The translations under genes were made by a program, and so were the position numbers. From JBNKHG01 sp050290225 (lineage in GTDB: Bacteria > Pseudomonadota > Gammaproteobacteria > Pseudomonadales > Cellvibrionaceae), in assembly GCA_050290225.1 (NCBI GenBank), contig JBNKHG010000002.1, positions 1 through 64,000 of the forward strand: a stretch of DNA of 64,000 bases, read 5' to 3'. Within the stretch, counting starts at the first letter, position 1. The number at the start of each line of letters is the position of its first letter. The notes beneath the pieces are model-generated. The model had not been told where the DNA came from and made no database searches. It was given only the letters and a program-made list of their open reading frames with translations. Below, piece after piece: positions 25,645 to 34,817 of this stretch.

Positions 25645-25884
25645 AGCTATCTTCAAAATCGACCGGGATGCATCGAGAGGGACGAAACCCAGGCGGAAGC
25701 TGCAAGCGCCGGGAAAACTCGATATCCCGTTCGATCAATCCAGCTTATCTTATATTCAGTCCGTTTCAACGCAGTCTCGATTGTCAGCCTTACCACAAGC
25801 ACGTCTAATAAGCAGTCTCACAAAAGATTCGCATTGATGCCCCCTGGGCATATTCTTTTTCGCTGTTTATCAATGAGGTTGCTC

Positions 25885-27177
25885 ATGGCAGGACTTATCG
25901 AAAGCGCTACTTATCAAGAAGACGCTGTCCCTCGCGAGACCGACAACTACCGCTTTGCATTGGTCACACTGACCTCTCTCTTCTTTATCATGGGCTTTAT
26001 CACCTGCCTGAACGATATACTGATCCCCCACCTGAAAAACGTATTTTCACTCAATTACACCCAGGCAATGTTAATTCAGTTTTGTTTCTTTGGGGCCTAT
26101 GGCCTGACATCCGTGCCGGCGGGCGTACTGGTCAAGAAGGTGGGGTATCAGCGCGGCATCATTATCAGCCTGTTGATTGCCACGATCGGCTGCCTGTTAT
26201 TTTTCCCGGCGGCCGCATTCACTGCCTACCCCCTGTTTCTAGGCGCGCTGTTTGTGCTGGCCTCGGGCCTGACGCTTTTGCAGGTTTCCGCCAACCCCTA
26301 TGTGACCCGGTTGGGCCCAGTGGAAACCGCCTCCAGCCGCCTGACCTTAAACCAGGCTTTCAATTCATTGGGCACCACATTGGCGCCCTTCTTCGGCGCC
26401 TTGCTGATACTTTCAACAGCCACAGCCGCAATGTCAGACATGAGCGCCACGGAACTGGAGGCCTTTCGAACCCACGAAGCGGAAGCGGTGCAACTGCCTT
26501 ACCTTCTACTGGCTGGGGCCTTTTTTGTGCTGGCTTCTATCTTCAGCCTGTTAAAGTTGCCCAGGATTATTGACGGGAAAACCGAAACCGGAGTCGCCGC
26601 AACCGGTGACACTCTTACCTCTGCCTGGCAGTATCGGCACCTGGCACTGGGCGCCATTGGCATTTTTGTCTATGTCGGCGCTGAAGTCTCCATCGGCAGC
26701 TTTCTGGTCAACTTTCTGGGTGAGCCGCATATTGCGGGCCTGACTGAAGCAGAGGCGGCTCACTATATCGCCTACTATTGGGGCGGGGCTATGGTCGGCC
26801 GCTTTATCGGAGCCGCCGTCATGGCCCGGATTTCGGCCGGGAAAACGCTGGCAACCAGCGCCTTAATGGCTGCCGTTCTGGTCGCCATCGCAATAGGCAG
26901 CTCTGGCAGCATCGCCATGTGGGCTATTCTGGCGGTAGGGCTGTTTAACGCCATTATGTTCCCCACCATTTTCAGCCTCGCGGTTCACCGCCTGGGACGT
27001 CATACCAGCCAAGGCTCGGGCATTTTATGCACAGCGATTGTCGGGGGAGCCATTCTACCCGTGATTCAGGGCATGTTTGCAGACAACCTGGGCATTCAGG
27101 CGGCATTTTTCCTGCCAATTATCTGCTATGTGTATATCGCGTTTTACGGCTTGAAAGGCTCGAAGCCTCAGGTTTGA
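25885..27177 (+). CDS. FHS/FucP-type sugar MFS permease
   Basis: 430-residue, 12-helix permease of the fucose/glucose-galactose (FHS) family, seen in FFIMGFITCLNDILIPHLKNVF near the N-terminus and LLQVSANPYVTRLGP in the middle. It probably imports the glucose released from beta-glucan by the neighbouring GH16/GH3 enzymes through proton symport. ATG 25885 has AGG at a good distance; a TTG/ATG pair upstream (25834/25837) would add a poorly supported extension. It lies about 240 bases after the hemerythrin gene and begins the polysaccharide block. Confidence 0.87.
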   Translation: MAGLIESATYQEDAVPRETDNYRFALVTLTSLFFIMGFITCLNDILIPHLKNVFSLNYTQAMLIQFCFFGAYGLTSVPAGVLVKKVGYQRGIIISLLIATIGCLLFFPAAAFTAYPLFLGALFVLASGLTLLQVSANPYVTRLGPVETASSRLTLNQAFNSLGTTLAPFFGALLILSTATAAMSDMSATELEAFRTHEAEAVQLPYLLLAGAFFVLASIFSLLKLPRIIDGKTETGVAATGDTLTSAWQYRHLALGAIGIFVYVGAEVSIGSFLVNFLGEPHIAGLTEAEAAHYIAYYWGGAMVGRFIGAAVMARISAGKTLATSALMAAVLVAIAIGSSGSIAMWAILAVGLFNAIMFPTIFSLAVHRLGRHTSQGSGILCTAIVGGAILPVIQGMFADNLGIQAAFFLPIICYVYIAFYGLKGSKPQV

Positions 27178-27214
27178 CAGTGTTGTTTCCGGGATCAGAA
27201 ACAACACTGTCAAA
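27173..27214. terminator. Perfect 17-bp hairpin overlapping the permease stop codon
   Basis: TTTGACAGTGTTGTTTC (27173-27189) pairs perfectly with 27198-27214 across an eight-base loop. The TGA stop (27175-27177) lies inside the left arm. There is no U-tract, but the hairpin sits between two convergent genes, so a bidirectional terminator or mRNA 3'-end stabiliser is likely. I see no gene in the rest of the gap to 27531. Confidence 0.65.
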
Positions 27215-27531
27215 CACAAGTATAAGGCCTGACTGCGATCGGTCATTCGAATACATTGATCGGCTGCAGTTGGATGTGCAGATCGATAATGCAAACTCAT
27301 CCGGAAACTCAAGAAAACAGATCTCATTTCAGGATGAAGGTCGGAAGCCGGGATACTCATTTAAGACGTTAGAATCTGAGGTTTTAAACCTTTATGGGGC
27401 GGTTAGGATTTGGAAAGCCTTCCCGGTACCTAACCTTTAGCCACCCAGTGGTAAGATTTTCAAATTAAGCGTTTCCGGATGCGCGCTAATGAGGTGTGAG
27501 TCCCTATAGGTGGAGGCGTTCCGGTTAGGCT

Positions 27532-30003
27532 CTAAAATTCGTAACCAAAGCGAACACCATACAATCTCGGCGGATTATAGGATCCCTTTATGATTCCTTC
27601 CGACTCAGAAAAACGGTTCTTGACCCTTTCGTCGGTAAGGTTCCTGCCGTAGAGTTCGGCATACCATTTTTCATCCGCCGATTTATAGCGCAGAGATGCG
27701 TCAACATTGACAAAAGCATCTTCTTTATCACTATATCGTTCAGTCAATTCGCCGGTAGCGGCGTCAACCACATCACCGACATTAAAGGCGCGCAAGTAAT
27801 ATTCGTCTTCCCAATGCACGGAAACCCAGGGAACCAGGGCCCCACCGTTGGGAAGGTCAACAGTGTGCTCGTAAGCGGCCGTTAAACTCCACTCGGGCGA
27901 ACGGGGCAGCTTTTTCCCTCTCAAGTTTATAACCGGGCAATCCTCCTCCGCCCCAAAACGTTGAGAACAAAACCTGTCATCTTTGGTTACCCATCCATCG
28001 ATTTCCGCATCCAGCCAAGTGATAAACCCGGTGAAACGCCCCTGTTCAAAAGGCGCCCAGTCCATTTCGACTTCCAGACCATTGATAGAGGCTTCCGATG
28101 CATTTTCCGTGACCAATTGCGTCTGCACAGGAATACCGGCAATACTCTCCGCACTCTCTCCCGGCATTGGATTCCTGATCGGGCCAAAGTTCTTAATCGT
28201 GGTCACCTGCATATCGGTGTAATCACTGAAGAACAATACCGCCGAAAGATTCATCGTTCCGTCGAGCATTGTCGCCTTTGCTCCCAGCTCGAAGGTGGCG
28301 ACCTCTTCCGGCCCGGCATCCAGTTCAATCGTCTCGCCGGTTCTCTGCACAGTCACCACGTCAGTAAAAATGCCGCTCTTGAAACCCGTTGCATAGGTCG
28401 CGAACAACATCACATCGCTCAGCTGGTAATCAACGCCCAGCCTGAAGGTATCCTTGCGCCAGTCGCGTTTCACAGAGTTGTCCGAATCCCTGGGGATATT
28501 GGCACGGTTGTCCCCGAACAGGCCATTATTCAATGTGGGCACCTGCTCGCCGTTGAGATAGCAGCCGTCGATCTGATCGCTGAAGCAACTGAAATTGCCG
28601 CCGCCCTTATCCTCTTTTTCATCCTCGGTATGGCGGTAACCTACTGTCAGGCGCAATTTTTCCGTGAGGCTGAAAGTCCCCTGTGCGAAATAGGCGTCGG
28701 AGACAGAGGTTCGCTGCGGTTGCAGGAAATAGAGGGCACCGTGACCGTTCGCCGCAGTACCCGTGGTGGCACCGGGAGCCGGAGTCTCACCCGTTTCCCA
28801 AAGAAACGGCAGATCCACATCAAAAAGAATGGCGTTGTCTTCCTCGAAGTGAAAATACCCGGCAATCCATTCCACCGGACCGTATCCGGAAGACTTGAAC
28901 TGAATCTCGTGGGAAGAGGACTCGTAGTCGGACCACTCGGTTCCCAGATAAAGATCAACAGGGCCGACACCGCCATCGCCGTCATAGAACTGCTGACGCT
29001 CCTGATCGGCATAACCGTAGTTGTAAACCAGTTCTATGCGATCGCTAAGGGCGTAGGTCAGATTGGAGCGAACACTGTCGATACGCATATCCACGACACC
29101 CTCGACATTAGTCTCTACCGTGCCGAAGCTGTCTGTGCAGGCATCCGCGGTGCCCTTCAGTTTGTCGCAATCGAGAAGATCAATACCGCCGGCGCTGTCA
29201 TCCTGGAATTTTTCATAGGTCACTTGCCAGGAGAAATCCTCGACCGGTGCCCAGCGGGCGCTGATACGCCCGGCCCAGGAATCGGCATTGCCGTAGCTGT
29301 CTTCATCGCTGTAGCCACCTGCGCGACGCTGGTCTCCGCGATCGATATCCGGTTTATTGTCTATCCAGGAATCGGCCTGTTCCTTGAAAACATTGGCGCG
29401 CAGCGCAAAGCTATCGCTTACCGGCATGTTAACCATGCCGCGAATCTGGCGTTTATTGAAATTGCCGATGTCCGCTTGCAGGGTGCCTTCAAATTCATCG
29501 AAGTGGGGTTTGGCCGTAATCAGGTTAATGCTGCCCACCGTCGAGTTGCGTCCAAACAGCGTTCCCTGGGGCCCTCTCAACACTTCCAGGCGCTCCAGGT
29601 CATACATCAGCGCCATAGCGCCCTGGGGGCGCGGGGAGTAAACACCGTCGACATGAAATCCGACATTCGGATCCCCCAGCTCAGTGTTGTTGGTGCTGCC
29701 AACCCCACGCATCGTAAACTCCACAGCGTTGTCGGAGTTACTGACCCCCAGGCTCAGGTTGGGCACCACCGAACCGATATCCCGAGCATCTTTGATGCCC
29801 GCGCGAAGCAGCGCTTTTTGATCGAGCGCTGTAATCGCTACGGGGGTATCCATCAGGTTGGTTTCCCGCTTGGTAGCGGTTATCGTAATTTCCTCCAATA
29901 CCCAGGTGTCGTCTTCGGATCCAACCGCAGAATCGACAGGCAGCATGAGTCCGGCATTCGCAACCAGGATAGACGCAAACAGAGGCTTACGGATCTTGCT
30001 CAT
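27532..30003 (-). CDS. TonB-dependent outer-membrane receptor (beta-glucan locus)
   Basis: 823-residue receptor with signal peptide, TonB box region LEEITITATKRE, plug motifs (EFTMRGVG, LEVLRGPQGTLFGRNSTVGSINL) and a barrel ending ...GVRFGYEF. It starts 80 bases after the GH16 gene ends on the same strand, so GH16 and receptor are probably one unit. It should import laminari-oligosaccharides made by the GH16 enzyme. No SusD partner is present, as expected in Proteobacteria. Substrate is inferred from neighbours. Confidence 0.92.
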   Translation of the reverse strand: MSKIRKPLFASILVANAGLMLPVDSAVGSEDDTWVLEEITITATKRETNLMDTPVAITALDQKALLRAGIKDARDIGSVVPNLSLGVSNSDNAVEFTMRGVGSTNNTELGDPNVGFHVDGVYSPRPQGAMALMYDLERLEVLRGPQGTLFGRNSTVGSINLITAKPHFDEFEGTLQADIGNFNKRQIRGMVNMPVSDSFALRANVFKEQADSWIDNKPDIDRGDQRRAGGYSDEDSYGNADSWAGRISARWAPVEDFSWQVTYEKFQDDSAGGIDLLDCDKLKGTADACTDSFGTVETNVEGVVDMRIDSVRSNLTYALSDRIELVYNYGYADQERQQFYDGDGGVGPVDLYLGTEWSDYESSSHEIQFKSSGYGPVEWIAGYFHFEEDNAILFDVDLPFLWETGETPAPGATTGTAANGHGALYFLQPQRTSVSDAYFAQGTFSLTEKLRLTVGYRHTEDEKEDKGGGNFSCFSDQIDGCYLNGEQVPTLNNGLFGDNRANIPRDSDNSVKRDWRKDTFRLGVDYQLSDVMLFATYATGFKSGIFTDVVTVQRTGETIELDAGPEEVATFELGAKATMLDGTMNLSAVLFFSDYTDMQVTTIKNFGPIRNPMPGESAESIAGIPVQTQLVTENASEASINGLEVEMDWAPFEQGRFTGFITWLDAEIDGWVTKDDRFCSQRFGAEEDCPVINLRGKKLPRSPEWSLTAAYEHTVDLPNGGALVPWVSVHWEDEYYLRAFNVGDVVDAATGELTERYSDKEDAFVNVDASLRYKSADEKWYAELYGRNLTDERVKNRFSESEGIIKGSYNPPRLYGVRFGYEF

Positions 30004-30083
30004 GAGACTACCTCACTACTGTATAGCAATTATAGCCGCGAGCCTCTGAAAAGCCCTCCCTGATAGAGATTCAAAGCACTCGC

Positions 30084-31997
30084 CTAATGACAGCTCTCTA
30101 CATTGGCAGAGGCGTCATAAACGAGACTGGAATGCACCAGGCTATCGACACAAAAGCCCACGGACACCTGCCCTCCGGAGGACGTTGTTGTCACTAGCGT
30201 TACCTCGCCGCTGGCATCGGTTACGCCGATGGCGGTTTCAGAGAAGGTCCCACTGAAGGTACCGGCCACCTTAGTATCGGCCACGGGTTGACCGTTGTTG
30301 TCCAGCACCGATACCGTCGCTGTACCGAATTTCTTCCCCTGACCCGCGCCCTGTGTTCCGGTCACGATATCCTGGACATGGAGACTGGTAGCCGGTGACG
30401 GCGCATTGCCATAGAGATCAAAGTTATCCCAATAATAGGTGTGACCGGAAAATGCATTGGGATCGAACAAAATAATGACGGTATTGACACTGTCATCAGA
30501 GGTTGCGCCGTCAATGCGCTCTTCCAGGCGAAAACGCAGCCGCTGCCAGGCGTTTTGTACGCCGGTTACCGCTTTAAACTTGGAGTGGCGGCCACTGGGG
30601 TAATTGGTCGGTGTCGCAACATTGCTGTTCTCCAATTGCACCAGAATTTCTGTACCCGCCGGAGCGTCAGTGAAGATATCCATATAAAACGCCTTATCAC
30701 CACTGACCAGCGGCCCCGCATTAGCGATATCGAGCGTGTCAGCCGCGATCACATCCCATTGTACTGCGTTGTTACGAACATACCGGGCCACGATTGCTGA
30801 ACTGTTAACGCTGTCAGGGCCCGGATTACCGGCCGCCTGGTCAAAAGTTCCGTCTTGGTAGGTGTAGGCGAGGTTACGTTGCTCCTCAAAGTTGTCAAAC
30901 ACCGTTTCCACGTTCAGCGACGGTTCCACAAACACACTCAGTGAAAGTATGTGTGAACCACAGCTGTTGCTCACAGCAACATTGATATCGCCGCTGCCGT
31001 TTTCGCTCCAGTCCACGGTGATGCTGTTACTGCCCTGCCCGGAAACGATGGTAGCGCCTGCGGGAACAGACCAGTTATAACTGCTGCCGGTACCATTCTC
31101 ATCGATCACGCTATAAGTCACACCGCTTTCTCCAGGTGCGACGATATGGCTGCCTTTCAATGAGGGCTGACCGTCACTGTAAACGCGCACATAGTCCACC
31201 TCCATGGCACGCGGGAAGATACTGTCATCCACCGTCCCGCCCCAGGTGCCACCTACGGCCAGGTTGAGCAGGAAATGGTAAGCGTAGTCTTCAAACGGCC
31301 AGGCGTGACTACCCAGGTCCGCAGGGGTCTTGGTGGAGTACAGCAGGTCGTCCACATACCAGCGGATCTCGAACGCATCCCATTCGATGGCATAAACATG
31401 GAAATCGTCGGACCACTTCTGTGGTTGTTTGAGAACATGAGCGCCGGTAAAGGCATTATCTGGCCAGGGATCGCCAAAGTGAATGGTGCCGTGGGCAAAC
31501 ATCGAGGCCTGGCCCGTTGATTCGAGAATGTCGATCTCGCCGCTCATGGGCCAGGCCACGGCGGGGTCGGTGGGCAACATCCAGAAGGCAGGCCAAAGCC
31601 CGGCACCTTCGGGTATCTTGATACGCGCCTCGAACCGGCCGTTGGTCCACTCACCACTATTAGGCATATTGGCAGTACGCAGTCGCGCGGAGGTGTACTG
31701 TTTGGCCTTGACCCGCTCCTTTTTCGCAGTAATAGTAAGCACGCCATTGGCGACGGTGGCATTGTCGGCCTGGTAAAACTGTAACTCGCTGTTACCCCAG
31801 CCACAGACACCGACATCGCAACCATCCCCCTCCTGGAATTCCCACTTGCTGGTGTCGACGGCAGTACCGTCAAATTCATCACTCCAGACCAGCGTCTGGC
31901 ATTGCTGGGCCATCACCGAGGCGGCCCCCAGGGACAACAGGGATGCGCCGAGCCACTTGAGTGCGGCTTGATTTTTAAGGAAAGTTATTATTTTCAT
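30084..31997 (-). CDS. Secreted GH16 endo-beta-1,3-glucanase (laminarinase-like), modular
   Basis: 637-residue modular enzyme. A signal peptide ends near VMA-QQ (residue 30); the GH16 domain spans about residues 33-280 with the catalytic EIDILE (Glu154, Asp156, Glu159) flanked by LWPAFWML and the later LLNLAVGGTWGG. A PKD-like beta-sandwich (about 290-365) follows, then a carbohydrate-binding-like domain (about 370-535) and a C-terminal Ig-like module rich in Thr/Ser ending in CH. It probably cleaves laminarin outside the cell or on its surface. It is upstream of the receptor and downstream of the two-component genes. Confidence 0.92.
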   Translation of the reverse strand: MKIITFLKNQAALKWLGASLLSLGAASVMAQQCQTLVWSDEFDGTAVDTSKWEFQEGDGCDVGVCGWGNSELQFYQADNATVANGVLTITAKKERVKAKQYTSARLRTANMPNSGEWTNGRFEARIKIPEGAGLWPAFWMLPTDPAVAWPMSGEIDILESTGQASMFAHGTIHFGDPWPDNAFTGAHVLKQPQKWSDDFHVYAIEWDAFEIRWYVDDLLYSTKTPADLGSHAWPFEDYAYHFLLNLAVGGTWGGTVDDSIFPRAMEVDYVRVYSDGQPSLKGSHIVAPGESGVTYSVIDENGTGSSYNWSVPAGATIVSGQGSNSITVDWSENGSGDINVAVSNSCGSHILSLSVFVEPSLNVETVFDNFEEQRNLAYTYQDGTFDQAAGNPGPDSVNSSAIVARYVRNNAVQWDVIAADTLDIANAGPLVSGDKAFYMDIFTDAPAGTEILVQLENSNVATPTNYPSGRHSKFKAVTGVQNAWQRLRFRLEERIDGATSDDSVNTVIILFDPNAFSGHTYYWDNFDLYGNAPSPATSLHVQDIVTGTQGAGQGKKFGTATVSVLDNNGQPVADTKVAGTFSGTFSETAIGVTDASGEVTLVTTTSSGGQVSVGFCVDSLVHSSLVYDASANVESCH

Positions 31998-32432
31998 AGA
32001 TCGCTTCAGAGTTTTTATGGTTATAGAATGCCTCAGTCAAATTGGCATGGAACGGCGCAATAGGCAGAGGCAACACCGATTCATCCTGGCCCCAATGACG
32101 CAGGGGCTATTGCAGTTCCCCCGACCGGGTTACTCCATTCGCGGAAGCTGACGGAACGCACAGCCAGGGCGAGCACAGAAGCATTCGACTTCTGTTCACA
32201 GGCGATACCCGGAAGAGGAAACGCATTGGAGAATTTCAGATACAGGTTCTCAAAAACTGCTGCAACATCACACACCAATGCGGTGGAACGTATCTGAATC
32301 AGGATAAAACGGACCTGACTTTCGGCAAGTAAGGAGAAACGCAACAGTAAGTTGATTTCGGGCAAAAACCGTAAAAAGGAAGATTTTTCGCGAGCGAATG
32401 AACACAGGCTTTCCGGTTACTGCTGAAACAGC
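31998..32432. other. 435-base gap upstream of the GH16 gene
   Basis: Lies between the response regulator stop and the GH16 start, both read leftward. I see no credible gene, strong hairpin or repeat. It presumably holds the GH16 promoter and could contain LytTR direct repeats that I cannot define by eye. Confidence 0.4.
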
Positions 32433-33272
32433 CTAATGCGCATCTGAAAGAAACGTTTTGATAGCGTCGCGGTAATTACGGCTTACCTTCAGCCGTTCAC
32501 CGCAATCGAGATACAGGAAATACTCGCCTTTGGTGTGAGGTATGACCTGTTCAATGCGATCGAGGTTGGCGATGGTGGAGCGGTGAACCCGCTTGAAGAG
32601 CGAAGAGTCCAGTTTGGTCAGCAACTCTTTCATGGTGCTGCGCATGATATGGGTCTTGCCTTTCACATGAATGCACATGTAATCGCCCGCGGCATCCACC
32701 CAGTCAATATCGGTTTCCTGCACCAGGGTAACAGTGTCCGAATCTTTGATGGCAATTTTTCTGGGCCCGGAAGGTAGCGTCTCTTCCGCGGCCACCTTTT
32801 CCGTTGACGTTTTTTCTTCAACAGGGACGCCGGTTTTTACCTTTTTAGCAATATCATCGATGGCTCCGATTAACGGTGTCTTGTTCCCCCCATCGGCAGC
32901 CGCCACCTGAAATCGATCCAGCGCCCGGCCTACCGCCCGCTGCAGTCGATCCTCTTCCAGAGGTTTGAGAATATAGTCCACCGCGTGGACATCAAAAGCG
33001 TCAAGTGCGTACTGTTCGTAGGCAGTGGAGAACACCACCATCGGCATCACATCCGCCTGCAGGGCTTTGACAACGTCAAAACCGTTCATACCCGGCATCT
33101 GAATATCGAGAAACATCAGGTCGGGGGCTTGCTTCAAGGTAAACTCGACGGCTTCACGCCCATTCCGGCATTCGCCAATTACCTCCACCTCGGGAATCTC
33201 CTCGAGGCTGCTCTTCAACAGGCGACGCGCCAGGGGCTCATCATCAACAATGATTGTCCGAAGTTTATTCAT
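32433..33272 (-). CDS. LytTR-family response regulator
   Basis: 279-residue regulator with an N-terminal receiver (acidic pair Asp10/Asp11, phospho-acceptor Asp56 in FLDIQMPG, conserved Lys in YILKPL), a variable linker and a C-terminal LytTR DNA-binding domain (IDWVDAAGDYMCIHVKGKTHIMRSTMKELL...FKRVHRSTIANLDRI). It follows the kinase gene by 48 bases. By position it should control the beta-glucan genes on either side. Target sites were not identified. Confidence 0.92.
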   Translation of the reverse strand: MNKLRTIIVDDEPLARRLLKSSLEEIPEVEVIGECRNGREAVEFTLKQAPDLMFLDIQMPGMNGFDVVKALQADVMPMVVFSTAYEQYALDAFDVHAVDYILKPLEEDRLQRAVGRALDRFQVAAADGGNKTPLIGAIDDIAKKVKTGVPVEEKTSTEKVAAEETLPSGPRKIAIKDSDTVTLVQETDIDWVDAAGDYMCIHVKGKTHIMRSTMKELLTKLDSSLFKRVHRSTIANLDRIEQVIPHTKGEYFLYLDCGERLKVSRNYRDAIKTFLSDAH

Positions 33273-33320
33273 CGTTTACGGTTTCTTGCGTGTTCTAATT
33301 ATTATAGCCGCAAGTGCAAA

Positions 33321-34493
33321 TTATTTGGCAAGCACCCGCGCTGGCTGGGACTCTCTGCCGCCTTCCGGGGTCGGCTCATAGGGAATGCAGATGTTGACCT
33401 TCAGGCCTCCGGTTTCTGCAGACCCCAGTTCGAAGCAGTGATCATCCTCATAGAGGGTTTTCAGTCTCTCCATTGTGTTTCGCAGGCCCACACCGCGCGC
33501 CCCGCTGAATACCTCTTCGGAAACACTCAGTCCCGGGCCACTGTCCCAGACCTCGATGCAGAGTTTCTGGTCTTCCACACAAGCCCTGATGCCAATAATG
33601 CCTCCGTTCTCACTGGGGGAGATCGCGTACTTGATGGCGTTCTCCACCAGTGGCTGCAACAATAGGCTGGGAATGAGGGCCGATCTGGCCTCCTCGGTAA
33701 CATCAATATCCAGCGTCAGGCGTTCGGCGAAGCGGGTCTGCTCAATATTGAGGTACAACATCAACGCTTCCATCTCCTTGGCCAGATCGACCCGGTGTAC
33801 AGGATCATTATCCAGCGAATAACGAAGAAACCTGCTCAACTGCTGTACCATTCTTTGTGCTGTCTGGGTATCCTTGAGCTTGATCAAGGCATAGATGGCG
33901 TTGAGGGTGTTGAACAGGAAATGGGGATTGAGCTGGTAGCGCAACATTTTCAGCTGCGCTTCTTTGGCCACGGCTTCGGCTTTCAGACGCTTGTACAACT
34001 CCTTCTGAGCTTCCGCCGCCGCATCCAGAGCCTTGGTGTGCTCCTCTTGCATCAGGTGGTAATACTTCACGCCGTAGTAAAGCGCTGTCCAGCACAGGAA
34101 GATAAAAAAACTGCCGAAGTACCAGCCGCCGAAGTCCGCCCAGAGGTTTTTCTCTTCCTGGACAATCCAGATAAAGGTAAGCATGCGGGCCGCAGTCCAC
34201 ACCGCAGACACCAACGCCACCACCAAAAGACTGAGACATACCCGTGCCAGCAGCGCCTTTTCCCAGAGCCAGGTATAGATACTGCGCAGCGGAAATGACA
34301 CCACCACGCCGAGAACACCCTGTAGGAGGGTATGCTCCACATGGGACCATTCCGCGGTTCCGTACCAGAGGGTCAGGGTTAAAAAAGTCACTATCGACAG
34401 GCCCAGCCAGAATATCAGCTGAAACAGGTAGTACTGGTAGTCGCGATTGGCGTTGATAGCCTCGACAATGGAGGTTTCGTATATGCTTTTCAT
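33321..34493 (-). CDS. LytS-type sensor histidine kinase
   Basis: 390-residue membrane kinase with four or five predicted transmembrane helices in residues 20-145, a short coiled coil, the His_kinase segment with phospho-acceptor His191 in QLNPHFLFNTLNAI, and an HATPase domain (ENAIKYAIS, GPGLSV, GVGLRNTMERL). No large extracytoplasmic sensor is visible, so it may sense within the membrane or through a transport partner. It pairs with the LytTR regulator and is divergent from the GH3 gene. Confidence 0.92.
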   Translation of the reverse strand: MKSIYETSIVEAINANRDYQYYLFQLIFWLGLSIVTFLTLTLWYGTAEWSHVEHTLLQGVLGVVVSFPLRSIYTWLWEKALLARVCLSLLVVALVSAVWTAARMLTFIWIVQEEKNLWADFGGWYFGSFFIFLCWTALYYGVKYYHLMQEEHTKALDAAAEAQKELYKRLKAEAVAKEAQLKMLRYQLNPHFLFNTLNAIYALIKLKDTQTAQRMVQQLSRFLRYSLDNDPVHRVDLAKEMEALMLYLNIEQTRFAERLTLDIDVTEEARSALIPSLLLQPLVENAIKYAISPSENGGIIGIRACVEDQKLCIEVWDSGPGLSVSEEVFSGARGVGLRNTMERLKTLYEDDHCFELGSAETGGLKVNICIPYEPTPEGGRESQPARVLAK

Positions 34494-34817
34494 GATCTTT
34501 ATCCGCTGCCTACAGGAGCATGATACGTTATAGATTCCTCCTTACCTAGTCGTTAAACGACTGAGACGTCCGTATTAACTCACGCCAGTACCGGCTTATC
34601 GCAAACAGTTCGTTCGTGCCCGAGTCAGCGTGATAATTTTTACCTGACGTAGAATGACGATTGGTGCGAGAACGGTTTTTTTTTAAGCAGGGACTCCAGT
34701 GCACGCTTTAGAAGCCCGAGTAATAAGCCAGCCATCAGTCATAAGTAACTTGTATTCAGCGTTTATGCCGACAGGGCATCCATTGACGCGGCAACGAACA
34801 TGCGATTAGGGGTATAA
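34494..34817. promoter_or_regulatory. Divergent promoter region between kinase and GH3 genes
   Basis: 324 bases without a gene. It must hold the promoters of both divergent units. I see no distinctive operator. Confidence 0.4.

Noticed and set aside
27961..30063. 700-codon open frame on the plus strand
   Set aside because: It is antisense to the TonB-dependent receptor at 27532-30003, has no recognisable domain and reflects codon bias of the real gene.
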